Of a stretch of DNA of 44,554 nucleotides, positions 17,290 to 24,273 are shown piece by piece. Numbering within the stretch: the first letter of the stretch is position 1; every line of letters begins with the position of its first letter. The notes under the pieces are model-generated. The model was not told the DNA's origin. It worked only from the letters and a program-made list of their open reading frames with translations, and ran no database searches. The stretch is from JANNOG01 sp050329835 (lineage in GTDB: Bacteria; Actinomycetota; Actinomycetes; Actinomycetales; JBBAYJ01), in assembly GCA_050329835.1 (NCBI GenBank), contig JBHJOJ010000057.1, positions 1-44,554 on the forward strand. Reading direction: 5' to 3'. The position numbers and the translations under genes are program-made.

Positions 17290-17319
17290 GTCCCGCGGCG
17301 CCGCGCGCCGCCGCGGGAC
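17290..17319. terminator. GC-rich hairpin after the orphan binding-protein gene
   Basis: GTCCCGCGGCG (17290-17300) and CGCCGCGGGAC (17309-17319) form a perfect 11-bp stem with an 8-base loop, flanked by a second pairing layer (GCGACCC/GGGTCGC). It begins 28 bp after the stop codon. There is no U tract, as usual for actinobacterial terminators. Confidence 0.65.
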
Positions 17320-17358
17320 GGGTCGCCGATTCCACACCGGACGAACGTGGTGCAGGGT

Positions 17359-17382
17359 GCATGACGTCCACTACGGTCATGC
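17359..17382. promoter_or_regulatory. Operator candidate at the NMT1-type ABC operon promoter
   Basis: GCATGAC (17359-17365) and GTCATGC (17376-17382) form a perfect inverted repeat with a 10-bp spacer. The spacer and right arm contain TACGGT (17372-17377), a fair TANNNT -10 box, 119 bp before the first ATG. A repressor bound here would block the promoter. Confidence 0.4.
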
Positions 17383-17495
17383 CCGGTGATCGGACGGAGA
17401 CGGTGCGGTCGGGGGCGACGCACCGCTACGACATCGACCGGACGGCCGCCGCGACCACATCACACCGAGCCCGGGAAGGGTGTCGAGGAGACGTC

Positions 17496-18524
17496 ATGAG
17501 ACGAGCAAGCATCGTCGGGGCAGCCGCGCTCGCGGTGGTCATGGGCTCAGCCGCCTGCGGGGGTGACGAGGCCGACACCGTGGACGACACGGCGACCGCC
17601 GCGGACACCGCGGACGGGACAGCCGCGCCGGACACCGCCGAGGCCGCCGACGCCAGCGTGCCGCCGACGACCGTGACGGTGGGGGTCATCCCCATCGTCG
17701 ACGTGGCGCCCCTCTATCTCGGGGTCGAGCAGGGATTCTTCGCCGCGCGCGGGCTGGAGCTGGAGCTGGTGCCCGCCCAGGGCGGGGCGGCGATCGTCCC
17801 CGGGGTGGTGAGCGAGGAGTACCAGTTCGGCTTCTCCAACAACACCTCGCTGCTGCTGGCGACCGACAGCGGGATCGAGCTGCAGATGGTCGCCGCGGGC
17901 TCGTCGTCCACCGGGGTCGAGGGCGAGGACTTCGGCGCCGTCGTGGCGTCGGCGGACAGCGGGATCACCGACGCCGCCGACCTCGCCGGTCGCCGGGTGG
18001 CCGTCAACACGCTCAACAACATCGGCGACACCACCGTGCGGGACGCCGTCGCCCAGGCGGGCGGGGACGACTCGACCATCGAGTTCGTCGAGCTGGCGTT
18101 CCCCGACATGCCGGCGGCGCTGGAGAACGGCGACGTCGACGCGGCGTTCGTCGTCGAGCCCTTCCTCACCATCACGACCTCCGCCGGGGCGACGCCCGTC
18201 GCGTGGATGTACGCGACCGCCGCCGAGGACCTGTCGGTCGCCACGTACTTCACCTCCGACGCCTACGCGGCGGAGAACCCGGACGTCGTCGCGGCGTTCC
18301 AGGCGGCGATGATCGAGTCCCAGGAGTACGCCACCGACAACCCCGACGCCTTGCGCGAGATCCTCACCACGTACACCGAGATCGACGCCGCCCTCATCCC
18401 CGAGATCACCCTCCCGGCGTTCCCGTCGGAGATCAACGACGCGTCGATCGAGGAGCTCAACCGGCTGGCCACCGAGCAGGGTGTCCTGCCGCAGGAGGTC
18501 GACCTGGGAGTCCTCCTGCCGTGA
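17496..18524 (+). CDS. NMT1/SsuA-type ABC transporter substrate-binding lipoprotein
   Basis: 342 residues from the ATG at 17496, supported by GAGGAG 5 bases upstream. Signal peptide MRRASIVGAAALAVVMGSAAC with lipobox, then a linker rich in Asp, Thr and Ala (about 22-55). The mature domain is of the NMT1/THI5-like/SsuA class: VTVGVIPIVDVAPLYLGVEQGFFAARGLELELV, IVPGVVSEEYQFGFSNNTSLLLA, DLAGRRVAVNTLNNIGDTTVRDA, PDMPAALENGDVDAAFVVEPF. Such proteins deliver sulfonates, nitrate, thiamine precursors or riboflavin; the ligand cannot be told here. First gene of a four-gene importer operon. Confidence 0.88.
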   Translation: MRRASIVGAAALAVVMGSAACGGDEADTVDDTATAADTADGTAAPDTAEAADASVPPTTVTVGVIPIVDVAPLYLGVEQGFFAARGLELELVPAQGGAAIVPGVVSEEYQFGFSNNTSLLLATDSGIELQMVAAGSSSTGVEGEDFGAVVASADSGITDAADLAGRRVAVNTLNNIGDTTVRDAVAQAGGDDSTIEFVELAFPDMPAALENGDVDAAFVVEPFLTITTSAGATPVAWMYATAAEDLSVATYFTSDAYAAENPDVVAAFQAAMIESQEYATDNPDALREILTTYTEIDAALIPEITLPAFPSEINDASIEELNRLATEQGVLPQEVDLGVLLP

Positions 18525-18540
18525 CCCGGTTCGCCCGCCC

Positions 18541-19332
18541 GTGACCTCCGAGGACGCCGCCGGGCCCGGCCGGGCCCGGCCGGCGGCCCTCGGTCTCGTG
18601 GGCCTGGCACTGGCCGGCGGGCTGCTGGAGGTGCTGCCCCGGCTCCCCGGGGCGCCCGCCGGCATCCCGCCGGTCAGCGAGTGGCTGGTCGCCCTCGCCG
18701 GCCTGCTCGCCACCGGGGAGGTGTGGGCGGCCCTGGGCCGGACGGTCGTGTCGTGGGCCCTGGCCCTGGTGCTCGCGGTCGTCGCCGGCACGGCGGCGGG
18801 GATGCTGATCGGCTCGTCGCGGCTCCTCAAGGCGGCGACCGCGTCCACCGTCGAGTTCCTCCGCCCGATCCCGTCGGTCGCCCTCATCCCGCTGGCGGCC
18901 CTGCTGTACGGGCCGGGCATCCGCTCCGCGCTCCTGCTGGCCGTCTACGCCGCCTTCTGGCAGGTCCTCGTCCAGGTCATCGCGGGCGTCGCCGATCTCG
19001 ACCCGGTCGCCGAGGACACCGCCCGCAGCTACCGCCTGGGGCGTCTGGGCCGGCTGCGGCACGTCGTCTGGCCGACCACCCTGCCCTACCTCGTGACCGG
19101 CGTCCGGCTCGCCGCGACCGTCGCCCTCATCCTCACGATCACGGCGGAGCTCTTCCTCGCGGTGCCCGGGATCGGTCGCGAGATCCTCGACCAGCAGCAG
19201 GGCGGCAACGTCCCCGAGGTGTACGCCCTGGTCCTGCTGACCGGGCTGCTGGGCGTGCTGGTCAACGCCGGGACCAGGGCGCTGGAGCGGCGGGTCCTGT
19301 CCTGGCACCCGTCCGTGCGGGTGGGCGCGTGA
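18541..19332 (+). CDS. ABC transporter permease 1 (SsuC/TauC class)
   Basis: 263 residues from GTG 18541, 16 bp after the binding-protein stop. About six membrane helices of the BPD_transp_1 fold. The cytoplasmic EAA-type coupling loop AEDTARSYRLGRLGRLRHVVWPTTLPYLVTG (about 157-187) contacts the ATPase. The TVEFLRPIPSVALIPLAALLYGPGIRS stretch is typical for nitrate/sulfonate permeases. The stop overlaps the next start (GTGA), indicating coupled translation with the second permease, so the pore is probably a heterodimer. Confidence 0.88.
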   Translation: MTSEDAAGPGRARPAALGLVGLALAGGLLEVLPRLPGAPAGIPPVSEWLVALAGLLATGEVWAALGRTVVSWALALVLAVVAGTAAGMLIGSSRLLKAATASTVEFLRPIPSVALIPLAALLYGPGIRSALLLAVYAAFWQVLVQVIAGVADLDPVAEDTARSYRLGRLGRLRHVVWPTTLPYLVTGVRLAATVALILTITAELFLAVPGIGREILDQQQGGNVPEVYALVLLTGLLGVLVNAGTRALERRVLSWHPSVRVGA

Positions 19333-20132
19333 GGCACGCCGGCCACCGGGTCCTCACCGCGGCCGGCCGCGTGGCGCTCTTCCTCGCCCTCCCGCTGGTG
19401 CTGCTCGCCGGGTGGTTCGTCCTGTCCGACGGCAGCACGGACCCCCTGGCGCCCTCCCTGCGGTCGATCCTCGAGGCGTTCGGAGAGACCTGGCTGGACG
19501 CCGATCGCCTCGGGTCGGACGTCGTCCCCAGCCTGCTGCGGCTGACGGCGGGCTACGCCGTGGCGACCGCAGCGGGCGTGGCCCTCGGGGTCGCCATCGG
19601 CCTGCTGCGGACGGTGCGGGCCCTCGTCGAGCCCACGCTGGAGTTCCTCCGAGCGGTCCCGCCGGTGGTGCTGGTCCCGGTCATCGGCATCATCGCGGGC
19701 CTCGGCAGCGACACCTCCCGGGTCGCCGTCATCGCCGTCGGCTGCGTCTGGCCCATCCTCCTCAACACCGTCGAGGGCGTCCGCGGGGTCGACCCGGTGC
19801 TGCGGGACACCGCCCGGAGCTACCGGATCTCCGGATGGCGGCGGCTGGTGCACCTGACGTTGCGGTCGGCGAGCCCGCAGATCGTCACGGGCATGCGGCA
19901 GGCCCTCGCCATCGCGATCATCCTCATGGTCATCAGCGAGATCTCGGCGGCCAGCAACGGCCTCGGCTTCACGATCGTCCAGTTCCAGCGGTCCTTCGCG
20001 ATCGACCGGATGTGGAGCGGCGTCTTCGTGCTCGGCATCGTCGGCGTCGTGGTCGCGCTCGGGTTCCGGCTGTTCGACCGGGCGGTCCTGCACTGGTACC
20101 ACCGGCAACGCACGATGCACCGGGAGGGCTGA
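19329..20132 (+). CDS. ABC transporter permease 2 (SsuC/TauC class)
   Basis: 267 residues from GTG 19329. It resembles permease 1 and is probably an old paralogue: TLEFLRAVPPVVLVPVIGIIAGLGSDTSR and the EAA loop LRDTARSYRISGWRRLVHLTLRSASPQIVTG line up with it. About six membrane helices with an N-terminal anchor (RVALFLALPLVLLAGWFVLS). SsuABC-type importers usually encode one permease that dimerises; two unequal permeases point to a heterodimeric channel. Confidence 0.88.
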   Translation: MRHAGHRVLTAAGRVALFLALPLVLLAGWFVLSDGSTDPLAPSLRSILEAFGETWLDADRLGSDVVPSLLRLTAGYAVATAAGVALGVAIGLLRTVRALVEPTLEFLRAVPPVVLVPVIGIIAGLGSDTSRVAVIAVGCVWPILLNTVEGVRGVDPVLRDTARSYRISGWRRLVHLTLRSASPQIVTGMRQALAIAIILMVISEISAASNGLGFTIVQFQRSFAIDRMWSGVFVLGIVGVVVALGFRLFDRAVLHWYHRQRTMHREG

Positions 20133-20136
20133 GACC

Positions 20137-21015
20137 GTGACCGGACCGAGCGACCAGGCGGGCCCGACGGGGACGGGCCCGTCGCCCGTCCCCGGATCCC
20201 CCGCGGAACCGGCGCCGGGCTCGTCCCCGCTGCTCGACGTCCGGGGGCTGCGCAAGGTCTTCTCCGGTCGCGCGCGCACCGTCGAGGCCGTCGGTGACGT
20301 GACGTTCGGCGTCCCCGCGGAGCAGTTCGTGTGCGTGGTCGGACCCTCCGGGGCCGGGAAGACGACCCTGCTCAAGTGCATCGCTGGACTGCTGCTCCCG
20401 ACCGCCGGCAGCATCTCGCTGGCGGGTCGCCCGGTCGACGGCCCGCCGGCCGGGATGGCCGTGGTGTTCCAGGAGTACGGCCGGTCGCTCTTCCCCTGGC
20501 TCACGGCGGAGCAGAACGTGGACCTGCCGCTGCGGCACAAGCGGTTGTCCCGTTCCCGCCGCCGGGAGCTGGTGGCCGGCGCGCTCGAGGCGGTCTCGCT
20601 GGCCGACGCCCACCACGCCTACCCCTGGCAGCTGTCCGGCGGGATGCAGCAGCGGGTGGCCATCGCCCGGGCCATCGCCTACGAACCGCGGATCCTCCTG
20701 ATGGACGAGCCGTTCGCCGCGGTCGACGCCCAGACCCGCGCGGAGCTCGAGGACCTCGTCCTCGACGTGCGGCGGCGCTTCGGCATGACGGTCGTGTTCG
20801 TCACCCACGACATCGACGAGGCCGTGTACCTGTCCGACCGCGTCCTCGTGCTGTCCGCCTCGCCCACCGTGGTGCAGGACGACGTGGTCGTCGACCTGCC
20901 GCGCGACCGGGATCAGATCGCCACCCGGTCCCTGCCCCGCTTCACCGATCTGCGGTCCCGCATCTGGGCCGAGATCCGCGCCGCCCGGGACCCGGGAGGG
21001 TCGTCCCCGCCGTGA
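20137..21015 (+). CDS. ABC transporter ATP-binding protein (SsuB/TauB class)
   Basis: 292 residues from GTG 20137, 4 bp after permease 2. Walker A GPSGAGKTT (69-77), Q-loop FQEYGRSLFPW, signature LSGGMQQR (166-173), Walker B RILLMDEPFAAVDAQTR and H-loop FVTHDIDEAVYLSDRV are all present. The N-terminal ~30 residues are a Pro/Gly/Ser-rich extension without visible function. It energises the importer formed with the two upstream permeases and the lipoprotein at 17496. Confidence 0.92.
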   Translation: MTGPSDQAGPTGTGPSPVPGSPAEPAPGSSPLLDVRGLRKVFSGRARTVEAVGDVTFGVPAEQFVCVVGPSGAGKTTLLKCIAGLLLPTAGSISLAGRPVDGPPAGMAVVFQEYGRSLFPWLTAEQNVDLPLRHKRLSRSRRRELVAGALEAVSLADAHHAYPWQLSGGMQQRVAIARAIAYEPRILLMDEPFAAVDAQTRAELEDLVLDVRRRFGMTVVFVTHDIDEAVYLSDRVLVLSASPTVVQDDVVVDLPRDRDQIATRSLPRFTDLRSRIWAEIRAARDPGGSSPP

Positions 21016-21048
21016 CAGGTCCCCGCGCGGTGACGAGCCCGAACGCCG

Positions 21049-22512
21049 CTACCGCGACCCGTGATCTCGAGCTCCGCCCGGCGGTCGACCGCTGGGTGCG
21101 CCGAGGGCGCGCTCGAGGAGGCCGCGGACGGCCTCCGGGAGCACCTGCTCCGGGAGGGTGACGTCGACCGGAGGCGTGGCGCACCGCACACCGTAGGAGA
21201 ACGCGTCGGGCATCTGGCGCGGCGGCGCGGTGGTCAGTGTCTCGAACGTGCGGTCGCCGAGCAGCGCCTGCCAGGCGCGGGAGTCGGGCGGGGGCAGCTC
21301 GCCGAGGACGACGGTGCGTTCCCGGACGACCCCGGCGACACCACCGGTGCGGCGCACGCTGACCTCGGTGCGGGCGCCGGGCGGGTCGGCCGCCGGCGGC
21401 CCGTCGCCCGGAGCCCCGGGCATCGCCGGCACCGACCCGTCGAAGGGGACGCCGACGGCGTCCCACCCCGCGCGGACGGCATCGGCCTCGCGGGACTCCT
21501 CGCCGTAGCGTCGCCCGGCGGCCTCGACGGTGAGCCGGGCGAAGGTGGCGAAGTCGCAGTCGGCGGAGATCTCGCCGGTGACCGTGTCGAACCACACCTG
21601 GCCGGCGGCCTCCCAGGCGTTGCCGCCGAGGGTGGTGGCGACGACGTGGAAGGCCTTGTTCGGGATGCCGGAGTTGATGTGCACGCCGCCGTTGTCGTCG
21701 GTGGTGTCGACGTAGTCCCGCCAGTGCGCGGGCTGGGGGTCGGTGCCGAGGCGCGGGTCGTCGTAGGCGGTGCCCGGCGCGGCCATCGAGCGCAGCGCCG
21801 CCCCCTGCACGCCGGGCGCCAGCAGGTCGGCGCCGACGAGCCAGTCGGCCTCGGCGGCGGGCTGGCCGCGCAGGCGCTGCACGACCAGCACGCCGAACAC
21901 GTCGCTGACCGACTCGTTGAGCGCCCCGGACTGGCCCTGATAGTTGAGTCCGCTCGTGTACTGCGTGACCCCGTGCGCGAGCTCGTGCCCGATGACGTCG
22001 AGGCTGCGGGTGAACGGCAGGAAGACGGTGCCGTCACCGTCGCCGAAGACCATCTGGGTGCCGTCCCAGAACGCGTTGTCGTAGTTCTGCCCGTAGTGCA
22101 CGGTGGCCACGAGCGGCAGGCCCTTGCCGTCGAGGGAATTGCGCCCGTACGCCTCGCTCCACAGCGTCCAGGTGGCGCCGAGCCCGTCGTAGGCCTCACC
22201 GACCTCGCGGTCTCCGGTGTCGGGGTCGCCCTCGGAGCGCACGAGGGCGCCCGGCAGCGTGGTCCCGCCCGCGGCGTCGTGGATGCTGCGCCGCGGGCCG
22301 TCGGTGCCGGGTGCCAGGCGCGGGCGTGCCTCGCGGCCACCGGGCCGCAGTTCGGTGGTCCGGCGGCCCCGGCGCAGCGTGGTGTCGACGCCGAGGGTGG
22401 CGCGCGCCGTCGCTGCCAGCTCGGGGTCTCCCCACGCGGCCAGTGCCTCGAGCACGTAGGGCGGCACGAACGTGCACCGGACGGCGGGCGGTCGGCGCGG
22501 CACGGCGATCAT
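21049..22512 (-). CDS. Protealysin-like M4 metalloprotease with C-terminal emfourin-like inhibitor domain
   Basis: 487 residues, ATG with GGAGAG upstream. There is no signal peptide and no long FTP propeptide. The short N-terminal segment CTFVPPYVLEAL (13-24) resembles the short propeptide of protealysin-type enzymes. The thermolysin-like catalytic domain (about 65-358) has HELAH (176-180, zinc ligands and Glu177), third ligand Glu200 in GALNESVSD, and His278 in DNGGVHINSGIPNKAF. After a Pro/Gly linker (360-380), residues 381-470 (EVSVRRTGGVAGVVRERTVV...PDAFSYGVRC...LPEQVLPEAVRGLLERAL) resemble emfourin, the protein inhibitor encoded next to protealysin in Serratia. Family assignment is strong; the inhibitor domain is inferred from pattern. 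Confidence 0.87.
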   Translation of the reverse strand: MIAVPRRPPAVRCTFVPPYVLEALAAWGDPELAATARATLGVDTTLRRGRRTTELRPGGREARPRLAPGTDGPRRSIHDAAGGTTLPGALVRSEGDPDTGDREVGEAYDGLGATWTLWSEAYGRNSLDGKGLPLVATVHYGQNYDNAFWDGTQMVFGDGDGTVFLPFTRSLDVIGHELAHGVTQYTSGLNYQGQSGALNESVSDVFGVLVVQRLRGQPAAEADWLVGADLLAPGVQGAALRSMAAPGTAYDDPRLGTDPQPAHWRDYVDTTDDNGGVHINSGIPNKAFHVVATTLGGNAWEAAGQVWFDTVTGEISADCDFATFARLTVEAAGRRYGEESREADAVRAGWDAVGVPFDGSVPAMPGAPGDGPPAADPPGARTEVSVRRTGGVAGVVRERTVVLGELPPPDSRAWQALLGDRTFETLTTAPPRQMPDAFSYGVRCATPPVDVTLPEQVLPEAVRGLLERALGAPSGRPPGGARDHGSR

Positions 22513-22554
22513 TCTCTCCAGGGCGAGCGCGGAACGGAACAGCCGGCTGGAGCG

Positions 22555-23787
22555 TCACCCGTGACGGGCGACCTCGGCGAGCCGCCGGGTGAGGAAGGCG
22601 CGCTCGACCTCGTTGTCGGTGAGGATCAGCGCCTCCTGGTACGCCGCGGCGGCCGGTGACCACTGTTCCAGGCGTCGCAGGAAGTCGGCGCGGGCGGCGC
22701 TGAGGTACGGGTACGTGGCAAGGGACGGATCGGCGAGCAGCGGGGTCAGGGCGTCGAGCCCCGCCTGCGGGCCGTCGTGGAAACCGACCGCGACGGCGCG
22801 GTTGAGCGCGACGACGGGCGAGGGTCGGAGCCGGAGCAGGGTGTCGTAGAGCCTCACGATCTCGGCCCAGTCGGTGTCGTCCCATGTCGGCGCCTCGGCG
22901 TGCTCGGCGGCGAGCGCGGCCGCCACGGCGAAGCGCGTCGGTGGGCCCCGGCGCAGGGCCTCCGTCAGCAGCGACCTGCCTTCGGCGATGAGCTCCCGGT
23001 CCCAGCGCGAGCGGTCCTGTTCGGACAGGAGCAGCAGTCGCCCGTCGGCCGACACGCGGGTGTCGCGCCGGGCCGCGTCCAGCAGGAGGAGGGCGAGCAG
23101 CCCGCCGACCTCGGCGTCGGTCGGCATCAGCAGGCGCAGCAGGCGAGCCAACCGGATCGCGCTGTCCATGAGGTCCGGGCGGACGAGGTCGTCGCCCGCC
23201 GGCGCGGTGTGCCCCGTCGTGAAGATCAGGTGGACGACGTCGAGGACGGCGCGCACCCGGTCCCCGAGATCGTCCGGGCCCGGGACCCGGTAGGGGATGC
23301 GCGCTGCGGTGATCTTCTTCTTGGCCCGGGTGATGCGGGCGGCCATCGTCGCGGGTCGGACCAGGAAGGCGCGGGCCACCTCGGGGGTGGCCAGCCCGCA
23401 CACCAGGCGCAGGGTCAGGGCGACCTGGGCCTCCCGGGCCAGCGCGGGGTGGCAACAGGTGAAGATCAGGCGGAGGCGGTCGTCCTCGAGGCCGGCCTCG
23501 GGCCCGGGGGCCGGGTCGTCCGCGACCAGCAGCGGCATCCGACGGTGGAGCGTCGACTCCCGGCGCAGGGCGTCGAGCGCCCGGTGCCGCGCGACGGCGG
23601 TGAGCCACCCGGCGGGTCGATCCGGGATGCCGGTCGACGGCCACGACTCCAGGGCCTGGGCGAAGGCCTCCTGCGTGCACTCCTCGGCGAGGTCGAGGTC
23701 CCGGGTGAGCCGGGCCGTCGCGCCGAGGACCCGCGGCCAGTCGCGGCGGTGGGCCGCCGCCACCGCCGCGACGACCGCATCGGTCAT
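22555..23787 (-). CDS. ECF42-type RNA polymerase sigma factor with C-terminal TPR-like extension
   Basis: 410 residues, about twice the size of a simple ECF sigma. Region 2 (about 10-75: VLGATARLTRDLDLAEECTQEAFAQALESW...GWLTAVARHRALDALRR) and region 4 (about 110-155: TLRLVCGLATPEVARAFLVRPATMAARITRAKKKI) are intact. The long C-terminal part (about 185-410) has helical TPR-like repeats: RLYDTLLRLRPSPVVALNRAVAVGFHDGPQAGLDALTPLL, YPYLSAARADFLRRLEQWSPAAAAYQEAL. This layout and the coupled DGPF partner define ECF42. The start overlaps the partner stop (ATGA). Confidence 0.92.
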   Translation of the reverse strand: MTDAVVAAVAAAHRRDWPRVLGATARLTRDLDLAEECTQEAFAQALESWPSTGIPDRPAGWLTAVARHRALDALRRESTLHRRMPLLVADDPAPGPEAGLEDDRLRLIFTCCHPALAREAQVALTLRLVCGLATPEVARAFLVRPATMAARITRAKKKITAARIPYRVPGPDDLGDRVRAVLDVVHLIFTTGHTAPAGDDLVRPDLMDSAIRLARLLRLLMPTDAEVGGLLALLLLDAARRDTRVSADGRLLLLSEQDRSRWDRELIAEGRSLLTEALRRGPPTRFAVAAALAAEHAEAPTWDDTDWAEIVRLYDTLLRLRPSPVVALNRAVAVGFHDGPQAGLDALTPLLADPSLATYPYLSAARADFLRRLEQWSPAAAAYQEALILTDNEVERAFLTRRLAEVARHG

Positions 23788-24152
23788 GGCCGCTGGTGCT
23801 CGTGGTCGACCAGCGGGCGGATCTCCACTCCCGTGTGCGCCGCACGCAGCTCGGGCAGCAGGGCCGCCAGTGACAGCACCTCGTCGAGGTCTCCTGCCTC
23901 GACGAGGTAGTACCCGCCCAGGGCCTCCTTCGTCTCGAGGAACGGTCCGTCCGTGGTGGCGAGCCCGCCGGCCGCGTCCGAGCGCAGCGACGTGGCCGTC
24001 GGGGCCGGCTCCAACTGCCGCCCGTCGAGGACGCGGGCGCCGGCCTTGGCCGCGAACGCCTCGTGGCCGGCGTGGTTCGCCTCCCACTGCTCGTCGGTCA
24101 TGGCGCCCCACTGCTGGGCGTCGCCGTAGATCAGGATCATGTACGTCGTCAT
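23784..24152 (-). CDS. DGPF/YCII-domain partner of ECF42 sigma
   Basis: 122 residues: MTTYMILIYGD at the start and the family motif TTDGPFLETKEALGGYYLVEAGDLDEVLSLAALLP. DGPF (YCII-related) proteins have a ferredoxin-like fold and are the standard genomic partner of ECF42 sigma factors; their mechanism is not settled. It is first in the two-gene operon and overlaps the sigma gene by 4 bp. A promoter of the ECF42 type lies 50 bp upstream, implying autoregulation. Confidence 0.9.
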   Translation of the reverse strand: MTTYMILIYGDAQQWGAMTDEQWEANHAGHEAFAAKAGARVLDGRQLEPAPTATSLRSDAAGGLATTDGPFLETKEALGGYYLVEAGDLDEVLSLAALLPELRAAHTGVEIRPLVDHEHQRP

Positions 24153-24201
24153 GTCCGTGTCCCCATCGTCCGCGGGCCCCGGGGTGGGGCCTCCACGGTA
24201 T

Positions 24202-24229
24202 GACGAACGGGGACGGCGGCAGATCGACA
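24202..24229 (-). promoter_or_regulatory. ECF42-type autoregulatory promoter
   Basis: On the minus strand: TGTCGA (24229-24224), an 18-bp spacer, then CGTC (24205-24202). This agrees with the TGTCGA/-35 and CG(A/T)C/-10 motifs reported for ECF42. The -10 box ends 49 bp from the ATG at 24152. Confidence 0.55.
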
Positions 24230-24273
24230 GCCGGAGGTTCCCCTGCTCCCCGCTGTCGCGGGCGGGGCGACCT

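Noticed and set aside
16401..17495. In-frame upstream extension of the NMT1-type binding protein
   Set aside because: The extension overlaps the orphan Tat lipoprotein gene in another frame. The ATG at 17496 has a ribosome site, signal peptide and lipobox.
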